Shown here: in pieces, positions 1 to 4,439 of the stretch
How the letters are laid out: each line of letters opens with the position of its first letter
Position numbering within the stretch: the first letter of the stretch is position 1
From: Microcaldota archaeon
Lineage (GTDB): Archaea > Micrarchaeota > Micrarchaeia > Micrarchaeales > Micrarchaeaceae
Length of the DNA: 6,817 nucleotides
Direction: 5' to 3'
NCBI GenBank assembly: GCA_021812105.1
Contig: JAKAOQ010000036.1
Span: 1-6,817, forward strand
Notes under the pieces: model-generated
What the model saw: the letters and a program-made list of their open reading frames with translations, nothing else
Told to the model about the DNA's origin: nothing
Database searches by the model: none
Position numbers and translations under genes: made by a program

Positions 1-55
1 CATCCGAGGTAGCACCACGCGGCAAAACGTAACGTATGTTTTTATTTACCACCAT
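1..55 (-). CDS. Possible N-terminal fragment of an unidentified gene leaving the left edge
   Basis: An open frame reads leftward from an ATG at 55-53 to the window edge without a stop, giving 18 residues that begin MVVNKNIRYVLPRG. A GGTGGG sequence lies directly before the ATG but is too close to be an ideal Shine-Dalgarno site. AT-rich TATA-like boxes lie on the same strand at about 90-99 and 118-125, and the gene downstream of 141 runs the same way. I do not recognise a family. With only 18 codons, chance openness is a real alternative, so this is a tentative call. Confidence 0.33.
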   Translation of the reverse strand, partial: MVVNKNIRYVLPRGATSD

Positions 56-61
56 CCCACC

Positions 62-88
62 GCAAACCTTGTGCGCGACACAGGTTGC
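62..88 (-). repeat. Imperfect inverted repeat in the leader of the left-edge frame
   Basis: Bases 79-88 (CACAGGTTGC) are complementary to 62-73 (GCAAACCTTGTG), giving ten base pairs interrupted by two single-base bulges around a five-base loop. On the minus strand the hairpin lies just ahead of the ATG at 55. It could be a leader RNA structure, a protein-binding dyad, or part of the 3' end of the upstream phosphatidyltransferase transcript. The sequence does not decide between these. Confidence 0.3.
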
Positions 89-141
89 ACATTAAATTTG
101 CACTTGGTCTAAGCCCGTTATAATACTTATTGGTTTCTCGC

Positions 142-807
142 TTAATTGAACCTTGTGCTTTCGTATATCTCAGCCGCGCCGCGCAGCATTATTATCAGGA
201 ACAGCAACGCTACCAACGCGTATTCTATGTACGCAGGATAGTCCAACGCGTAGAACAGTACCAGATACGCGAACGCTAGGAATTTCACCACGTTTATGGC
301 ACCTCTGCTCGCGTTCGATGTATAAAACACCCTTGCGAACTTGGTATTCATCTTCGATGAGGTGCCCCTGGCGCCCATCAGCGCGTCTGCGAACGCGTGC
401 CTGACAACCACAAGCAGCACTACGAATATCGCAACAGCTCCCGCGATTGTGCCCATGGCATAGAATAGCACGTATATGAAAGCGAGCCAGAACGCGTATT
501 CCATGACCCTGTCTCCCGCTACGTCCATCCTCGGCCCGTGGGGGGCGTGTTTGGATATGTTGGCTTTTATAGGTGCAATCCTGGCCTTCGCTTTTTTGTT
601 CCCGAGCGCAGCGCTTAGATAAAGGACCAACCCAACAGCGCCGCCGCTTTCTTCTCTGACCGCCAGGTATCCATCTATCCAGTCGGTCGCAAACGCTATT
701 GCTATCAGCAGCACATTGAGCCACGGGGCTATTTTTGCGATTATCAAATAGACTATTACAAATACTAGCCCGACTCTTACAAGGGTTGCCGCATCGCTGC
801 TTCGCAT
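142..807 (-). CDS. CDP-alcohol phosphatidyltransferase-like integral membrane protein, split signature motif
   Basis: This 221-residue protein resembles enzymes that move a phospho-alcohol head group between CDP-linked lipid and an alcohol acceptor in the membrane. The first half of the family signature is at D42-x2-D45-G46-x2-A49 with R51 close by. The second half is at G91-x3-D95-x3-D99, where D99 would be the catalytic base. The family normally has about eight residues between R and G; here there are 39 (52-90), hydrophobic first and then rich in Lys/Arg. Hydrophobic segments at about 8-41, 102-117, 120-136, 173-188 and 196-209 fit a polytopic protein. The ATG at 807 has GGTG at 817-814, six bases upstream, and follows the Yip1-like gene by 33 bp, so co-transcription is likely. 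The substrate (archaetidyl-glycerol, -serine or -inositol type) cannot be named. Family membership is fairly sure; activity is not, because of the insertion. Confidence 0.75.
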   Translation of the reverse strand: MRSSDAATLVRVGLVFVIVYLIIAKIAPWLNVLLIAIAFATDWIDGYLAVREESGGAVGLVLYLSAALGNKKAKARIAPIKANISKHAPHGPRMDVAGDRVMEYAFWLAFIYVLFYAMGTIAGAVAIFVVLLVVVRHAFADALMGARGTSSKMNTKFARVFYTSNASRGAINVVKFLAFAYLVLFYALDYPAYIEYALVALLFLIIMLRGAAEIYESTRFN

Positions 808-840
808 TCAGAGCACCATGATCAGCGTGCTACGTGCACG

Positions 841-1518
841 TCACGGATAGGGTATCATATGTCCAGCTGCGGGAGTTACGTTGTATACTCCGAAACCGGA
901 TGGCATAAAGGTGGAGAGCGATGCGTATCCCATGGCAGCGAATATGAATACTATAATGAAGATTACTGCTGCGCTTATCAGAACAACGCCTACGCTCTGC
1001 AGTCTGCTCACCTTCTGCGCGTTGGAAAGCGCTATTATGAGAACTACAAAACTCCAGATTGCGAATACCGCAATCGCTATGGCGCCTAGTATCGGGACCG
1101 GCATCAGCCAGTAGAAGAGTATTATGGGCAGCGAACCGAACATTGTTGCCATGAAGGTCTTAGAGTAATCGCCCTTCCACACCTTGAGGAAGTACTTCCC
1201 GACTACCTGGTAGATAGCGGCGTTTATCAGGAACCCTATCGGCACAAGTATCCAGAATAGCAGCACCGCGGCTATAGCCACCGCCACTACGCCTAGCGTT
1301 GATCCGTATAGCATAGATAGGAACGGTACCGTATTGAAAACGGCTGCGTTCAAGTATAGCATCAGAGATGCTACTATAACGAAAGCTATGAACGGCAGTA
1401 TGCTGAACTCGTAATAGAACGAGAGAGCCCTGCCCATGCTCATTCCTGTTTTGGTGTTCCTATCAGGATGGAAAACAGAATCCACGCCTTTCTTTATGTC
1501 ACCCAAAAACGACATCAT
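841..1518 (-). CDS. Yip1-domain-like five-helix membrane protein
   Basis: This 225-residue membrane protein has a short polar N-terminus (1-35, with several Lys/Arg) and five hydrophobic segments at about 38-57, 75-100, 125-141, 143-164 and 175-196. It ends in a Pro- and aromatic-rich tail (about 203-225). The layout resembles prokaryotic Yip1-family proteins: a polar stretch with YFLKVWKGDYSKTF at about 109-122, paired central helices, then a helix with IWSFVVLIIALSNAQKVSR at 154-172. The role of such proteins in archaea is unknown; eukaryotic relatives act in membrane traffic. Two ATGs are adjacent (1518-1516 and 1515-1513). A TATA box 27-34 bp upstream implies a near-leaderless transcript. 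GTGAT at 1523-1519 would suit the second ATG, so the N-terminus is uncertain by one residue. It is the probable promoter-proximal gene of a pair with the phosphatidyltransferase. The family call rests on pattern, not on catalytic residues. Confidence 0.68.
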   Translation of the reverse strand: MMSFLGDIKKGVDSVFHPDRNTKTGMSMGRALSFYYEFSILPFIAFVIVASLMLYLNAAVFNTVPFLSMLYGSTLGVVAVAIAAVLLFWILVPIGFLINAAIYQVVGKYFLKVWKGDYSKTFMATMFGSLPIILFYWLMPVPILGAIAIAVFAIWSFVVLIIALSNAQKVSRLQSVGVVLISAAVIFIIVFIFAAMGYASLSTFMPSGFGVYNVTPAAGHMIPYP

Positions 1519-1544
1519 ATCACAGCAAATCTTGTCAATTCTTC

Positions 1545-1552
1545 TTTAAATA
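1545..1552 (-). promoter_or_regulatory. TATA box for the Yip1-like gene, near-leaderless
   Basis: The minus strand reads TATTTAAA here, preceded by a purine-rich GGCAAAG that could act as a BRE. Its centre is about 30 bp upstream of the first ATG. Archaeal transcription usually starts 22-27 bp downstream of the box centre, so the transcript should begin at or within a few bases of the start codon. This is the likely promoter for both downstream membrane genes. Confidence 0.6.
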
Positions 1553-1570
1553 CTTTGCCTGACTGCGGGC

Positions 1571-1601
1571 TTTGTTGATTTGGTATGACTTTATCAACAA
1601 A
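1571..1601 (-). terminator. Perfect 9-bp dyad after the Mrp-like gene, terminator or operator
   Basis: TTTGTTGAT at 1571-1579 and ATCAACAAA at 1593-1601 are exact inverted repeats with a 13-base spacer. The dyad starts about 10 bp past the ATPase stop codon and ends about 19 bp upstream of the TATA box of the next gene. On the minus strand a run of five T (1603-1599) overlaps its first edge. It could end or stabilise the ATPase transcript, or bind a dimeric regulator of the Yip1-like promoter. The dyad is certain; its role is inferred. Confidence 0.4.
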
Positions 1602-1611
1602 AATCAGCGAG

Positions 1612-2394
1612 TCAGATAAGTTTGCTAGCTATCAGCCCGAACTCGCCCGCGATCTCGTTGCTTTCTAACAACGGAATCTTTCCTTCATCCGACAAGCGTT
1701 TGAACGTGTCATCGTTTTTCACGGTGCCGAGTAGTTCTACTCCGAGCTCCTTCTCCACGTTCTTGGTGTTCTCGTTTTCCTTTCCGTCCGACATGTTCTC
1801 CACTATGCCTAGAATCGCCATCCCCAGCCTTTTTGCCATGAGTCCTGATCTTATCGAGTTGAGCGCAGCGATCTTCTGCGGGGTAGTTACGATCACGAAC
1901 CCCTCCATGTCAAGGAGCTGCATGATTGTCAAAGGAGCATCGCTAGTGCCTGGTGGCAGGTCTATTATCAGGTAGTCGAGCTCTCCCCAGTCCGTGTTTT
2001 CGAAGAAGTCACCAAGCATCTTGGTTATCAGAGCCCCCCTCCATATTATGGGCTTCTTTATGTCATCGACTACCATGGCGGTCGATGCTACCTTTATTCC
2101 GTCCTTTATCACTGGTTTCAGCGGCAACGTGGTCTCGATCCTGTCGTTTATGCCCAGGAACATCGTAACGTTTGGGCAGTCTATGTCCGCATCGAGCAGC
2201 CCCACCTTGAATCCCTTATCCTTCAGGGCGTACGCCACGTTTACGGCTATAGTCGTCTTGCCCACTCCGCCCTTCGCGCTGTAGATCCCTATCTTGTGCT
2301 TTATTCCAGCGAGCTTGGCCTTTACCCTTTCCTTCTGCCTGATCACGTTAACGAAAGAGGGATGCATCGCTTGTGGTTTTTGTTCTTCAGGCAT
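1612..2394 (-). CDS. mrp: Mrp/NBP35 (ApbC)-family P-loop ATPase lacking the CxxC Fe-S motif
   Basis: This cytosolic SIMIBI-class ATPase belongs to the family of Fe-S cluster carriers. Numbering from the ATG at 2394 (260 residues), the deviant Walker A (SAKGGVGKTT) is at 39-48, DADIDCPN at 68-75, VIWRG-like IIWRG at 116-120, DLPPG at 145-149, TTPQ at 170-173 and ENMS at 199-202. Standard members follow ENMS within a few residues with the CxxC pair that holds a 4Fe-4S cluster at the dimer interface. Here the sequence continues DGKENENTKN, and the only cysteine in the protein is C73. The ATP-binding half is intact, so ATPase activity is likely but cluster carriage in the usual way is not. The ATG at 2394 is preferred over an in-frame GTG at 2412 because GGTGAT lies three bases before it. 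The protein could instead be a ParA/MinD-like positioning ATPase, but the ENMS and IWRG-type motifs favour Mrp. Confidence 0.86.
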   Translation of the reverse strand: MPEEQKPQAMHPSFVNVIRQKERVKAKLAGIKHKIGIYSAKGGVGKTTIAVNVAYALKDKGFKVGLLDADIDCPNVTMFLGINDRIETTLPLKPVIKDGIKVASTAMVVDDIKKPIIWRGALITKMLGDFFENTDWGELDYLIIDLPPGTSDAPLTIMQLLDMEGFVIVTTPQKIAALNSIRSGLMAKRLGMAILGIVENMSDGKENENTKNVEKELGVELLGTVKNDDTFKRLSDEGKIPLLESNEIAGEFGLIASKLI

Positions 2395-2397
2395 CGT

Positions 2398-2403
2398 ATC
2401 ACC
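2398..2403 (-). promoter_or_regulatory. mrp: Shine-Dalgarno site fixing the Mrp-like start
   Basis: The minus strand reads GGTGAT followed by ACG and then ATG (2394-2392). GGTGAT is complementary to the archaeal 16S 3' end. The in-frame GTG at 2412 lies upstream of this site and has no such signal, so the six-residue longer product is unlikely. Confidence 0.75.
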
Positions 2404-2441
2404 TTGTTGCACTTATTGTAGTCTCGCTTTACACCAGAACC

Positions 2442-2449
2442 ATATTAAA
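2442..2449 (-). promoter_or_regulatory. TATA-like box for the Mrp-like gene
   Basis: The minus strand reads TTTAATAT about 50 bp upstream of the chosen ATG. A start 22-27 bp downstream would fall near 2420 and give a leader of about 25 nt that includes the GGTGAT site. This agrees with the chosen start codon. The box is weaker than the chaperonin box on the opposite strand. Confidence 0.45.
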
Positions 2450-2529
2450 CGGTTGCGTATGCGAAGTTTACCTTGATCACTCTTTGGTGTTTTTTTTAGA
2501 ACACATCCTACGAGATAAAAACAGCAAAA

Positions 2530-2537
2530 TTTATATA
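2530..2537 (+). promoter_or_regulatory. Strong TATA box of the thermosome gene
   Basis: TTTATATA is preceded by the A-rich AGCAAAA, a good BRE-plus-TATA arrangement. Transcription should start near 2556-2562, leaving a leader of about 91-97 nt before the ATG at 2653. That is long for an archaeal mRNA. A weaker box (CTAATATTTT, about 2624-2633) lies 25 bp before the ATG and could give a short or leaderless transcript as a second promoter. Confidence 0.65.
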
Positions 2538-2565
2538 CTTTAACGCAGTGTAATATTCAAAGTTA

Positions 2566-2598
2566 GAGGTGAACATACAGTCCGTAATTTTACCCTGA
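2566..2598 (+). other. Orphan Shine-Dalgarno site and nine-codon upstream ORF in the thermosome leader
   Basis: GAGGTGA at 2566-2572 matches the archaeal anti-Shine-Dalgarno sequence well, yet no ATG follows at normal spacing. A GTG inside it (2569-2571) opens nine codons (GTG AAC ATA CAG TCC GTA...) ending at TGA 2596-2598. It may be a leader peptide or ribosome standby site, or chance. The overlap of GTG with the ribosome site makes ordinary initiation there doubtful. No peptide homology is claimed. Confidence 0.3.
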
Positions 2599-2652
2599 TT
2601 TGTATTTGGGGAACTGGTTCTGTCTAATATTTTGTAAGAAGAAGGTGTAAAA
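2588..2652 (+). promoter_or_regulatory. Possible leader helix masking the thermosome Shine-Dalgarno site
   Basis: TTTTACCC at 2588-2595 can pair with GG-T-GTAAAA at 2644-2652: six pairs (TTTTAC with GTAAAA) plus two G-C pairs across one bulged T. The helix would cover the GGTG at 2644-2647 that serves the chaperonin ATG five bases downstream. The upstream ORF runs across the 5' arm, so a translating ribosome would open it. The pairing is visible in the sequence; its formation and use are inferred, and a helix this AU-rich would be weak in a thermophile. Confidence 0.3.
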
Positions 2653-4302
2653 ATGGCTGAAAATCAACTAGGAGGACAACAGGTTCTTTATCTGCCTGAA
2701 GGGGCAAACAGAATTATAGGGAGGGACGCGCAGCGTATAAGCATCGCCGTGGCGGTGGCGGTCGCGAACGCCGTAAAGACGACGCTTGGACCAAAGGGCC
2801 TCGACAAGATGCTCGTGAGCGACCTTGGGGACATAGTGATAACTAACGACGGTGCGACGATACTGAATGAGATGAACGTTGAGCACCCTATTGCAAAAAT
2901 AATGGTAGACGTAGCCAAGACCCAGGACAAGGAGGTAGGAGACGGTACGACTACTGTTGTAATACTGACCGGAGAGCTTCTGAAGGGCGCCGGAGAACTG
3001 CTGGAGCAGGCCGTGCATCCCACAACTATAATCAAGGGTTACAAGATAGCAGCTTCGAAGGCGGTGGAGATACTCGACAAGCACTCGAAGCAGATAGACG
3101 TTAAGGACGAGTCCGTGCTTCAGAAGATAGCCCTCGTTACCCTTGGCTCGAAGAACATAGGGACCGAGGAAGAGAAGACCATGATATCAAAGCTCATCAT
3201 AAAGGCGATAAAGCAAGTAATGAAAACCGATGAAGCTGGCAAGGTCGACATAGACACGGACTTCATAAAGGTAGAGAAGAAGGCGGGCGGCAACATAAGC
3301 GATACCGAACTGATAAATGGTGTGCTGATAGACAAGGAGGTGTCTCATCCTGGCATGCCGAAGCACATAGCAAATGCGAAGATTGCGCTTCTTGACGCCG
3401 CACTGGAGATAGAAAAGACCGAAACTGATGCCAGGATAGAGATAACATCTCCGGATCAGATGCAGGCATTCCTGCAGCAGGAGGAAAAGATCCTCAAGGG
3501 GATGGTCGAGAAGATAAAGAATAGCAAGGCGAACGCGGTATTCACGCAGAAGGGAATAGACGACATGGCTCAGCACTACATGGCGAAGGAGGGCATACTT
3601 GCGGTCAGGAGGGTAAAGAAGAGCGATATGGAGAAGCTGGCCAAGGCAACAGGAGCCAAGATCGCCACCAGCCTGGACGACCTGAGCGAGAAGGACATGG
3701 GTTTCGCCGGACTTGTAGAGGAAAGGAAGATAAGCGGAGAACAGATGGTATTTGTAGAGAAGTGCAAGGACCCCAAGAGCGTGACACTGTTCATAAGGGG
3801 AGGCACGCAGCAGGTAGTCGACGAAGAAGAGAGAGCGGTAGTAGATGTTATAGGTGCGCTGAGCTCCGCCATAAAGGATGGCAAGTACGTGATAGGTGCA
3901 GGAGCGATAGAGATGGCGCTCGCGAACGGGCTGAGGATCTACGCGAACGAGGTAGGAAGCAGGGAACAGCTTTCGATACAGAAATTCGCGGACGCGCTCG
4001 AGGCGATACCTAAGACGCTCGCAGAGAGTGCAGGAATGGATACCATAGAGACCATAGTGCAGCTCAGGAACAAGCACAGGACGAAGGACGGAGAGGTAAT
4101 GGGAGTCGACATAGTAAACAACAAGGTAAGCGATATGGCAAAGCTCGGAATCCTGGAGCCCAAGAAGGTCAAGGAGGAGGAACTTATTACCGCGAGCAAC
4201 GCTGCGAACATGATCCTAAGGATCGATGATATGATCAGCTCCAAGAGCAAGGCCCCGTCTGGGCCAGGAGGAGGCATGCCGCCTGGAGGAGAGATGGAGT
4301 GA
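2653..4302 (+). CDS. ths: Thermosome subunit (group II chaperonin)
   Basis: This complete 549-residue subunit belongs to the double-ring cytosolic chaperonin that encloses and folds proteins using ATP, with a built-in lid. The equatorial ATP site shows LGPKGLDKM at 45-53, NDGATI at 65-70 and GDGTT at 96-100. The apical domain, about 210-370, contains the helical protrusion region (about 240-280) that forms the lid. The second intermediate segment has IRGGT at 381-385 and DEEER at 390-394, where D390 is the expected catalytic aspartate. GAGAIE at 415-420 returns to the equatorial domain. The C-terminus ends in a Gly-Met-Pro tail (GGGMPPGGEME), usual for the family. Length and motifs are normal and nothing is broken. 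The ATG has GGTG five bases upstream. The gene has its own strong promoter and is followed by a pyrimidine-rich terminator. Whether it is an alpha- or beta-type subunit cannot be told without paralogs; none is in the window. Confidence 0.98.
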   Translation: MAENQLGGQQVLYLPEGANRIIGRDAQRISIAVAVAVANAVKTTLGPKGLDKMLVSDLGDIVITNDGATILNEMNVEHPIAKIMVDVAKTQDKEVGDGTTTVVILTGELLKGAGELLEQAVHPTTIIKGYKIAASKAVEILDKHSKQIDVKDESVLQKIALVTLGSKNIGTEEEKTMISKLIIKAIKQVMKTDEAGKVDIDTDFIKVEKKAGGNISDTELINGVLIDKEVSHPGMPKHIANAKIALLDAALEIEKTETDARIEITSPDQMQAFLQQEEKILKGMVEKIKNSKANAVFTQKGIDDMAQHYMAKEGILAVRRVKKSDMEKLAKATGAKIATSLDDLSEKDMGFAGLVEERKISGEQMVFVEKCKDPKSVTLFIRGGTQQVVDEEERAVVDVIGALSSAIKDGKYVIGAGAIEMALANGLRIYANEVGSREQLSIQKFADALEAIPKTLAESAGMDTIETIVQLRNKHRTKDGEVMGVDIVNNKVSDMAKLGILEPKKVKEEELITASNAANMILRIDDMISSKSKAPSGPGGGMPPGGEME

Positions 4303-4369
4303 TCCTCTCTCATTTTCTTTTTTCTTTCTCTTTTTCTTTTATCTTTTCTTTCTCTTTCCTTCTTTTTCT
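4303..4369 (+). terminator. Polypyrimidine multi-U-tract terminator after the thermosome gene
   Basis: Starting at the base after the stop codon, 65 of 67 bases are T or C; the only purines are A4312 and A4341. Runs of T occur at 4313-4316, 4318-4323, 4331-4335, 4337-4340, 4344-4347 and 4363-4367. Repeated U-tracts without a hairpin are the usual archaeal termination signal. A 14-base sequence (TTTTCTTTCTCTTT) occurs twice, at 4320-4333 and 4344-4357. Confidence 0.8.
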
Positions 4370-4402
4370 ATAGGTCAATACTTCTCTCGTTTTTAGACAA
4401 CC

Positions 4403-4410
4403 AATATATT
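4403..4410 (+). promoter_or_regulatory. TATA box of the aminopeptidase gene
   Basis: AATATATT is centred about 33 bp before the GTG at 4440. Initiation 22-27 bp downstream of the box would fall near 4429-4434, giving a leader of about 6-11 nt, too short for a normal Shine-Dalgarno site. None is visible directly upstream of the GTG. Together with the terminator before it, this box makes the gene a separate transcription unit from the chaperonin. Confidence 0.55.
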
Positions 4411-4439
4411 CTTTATTTTGCACAGCTACTTGTGATTAC

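Noticed and set aside
42..92. A 16-codon minus-strand ORF starting MCNLC at the left edge
   Set aside because: It is very short, lacks a ribosome site, and overlaps the hairpin and the better-supported frame from ATG 55.
170..724. A 184-codon minus-strand frame inside the phosphatidyltransferase-like gene
   Set aside because: It is a shifted-frame reading of the same DNA, rich in Arg, Cys and Gln with no membrane pattern, whereas the chosen frame carries the family motif.
826..840. Small hairpin CGTGC-TACGT-GCACG between the two membrane genes
   Set aside because: Five pairs in a 33-bp gap can easily occur by chance, and there is no T-run to support termination.
2395..2412. The upstream GTG start for the Mrp-like ATPase
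   Set aside because: A clear GGTGAT ribosome site lies between this GTG and the ATG at 2394, and the predicted transcript start leaves almost no leader for the GTG.
2486..2504. A T8 run flanked by GTGTT and AACAC as a terminator
   Set aside because: No plus-strand gene ends upstream of it. The five-base stem is weak, and the run is more likely AT-rich spacer between the two divergent promoters.
3187..4077. A 296-codon open frame antisense to the chaperonin gene
   Set aside because: It lies wholly within a clearly coding gene on the other strand, its product is low-complexity (Leu/Tyr/Arg-rich) with no recognisable motif, and its length follows from the biased codons of the sense gene.
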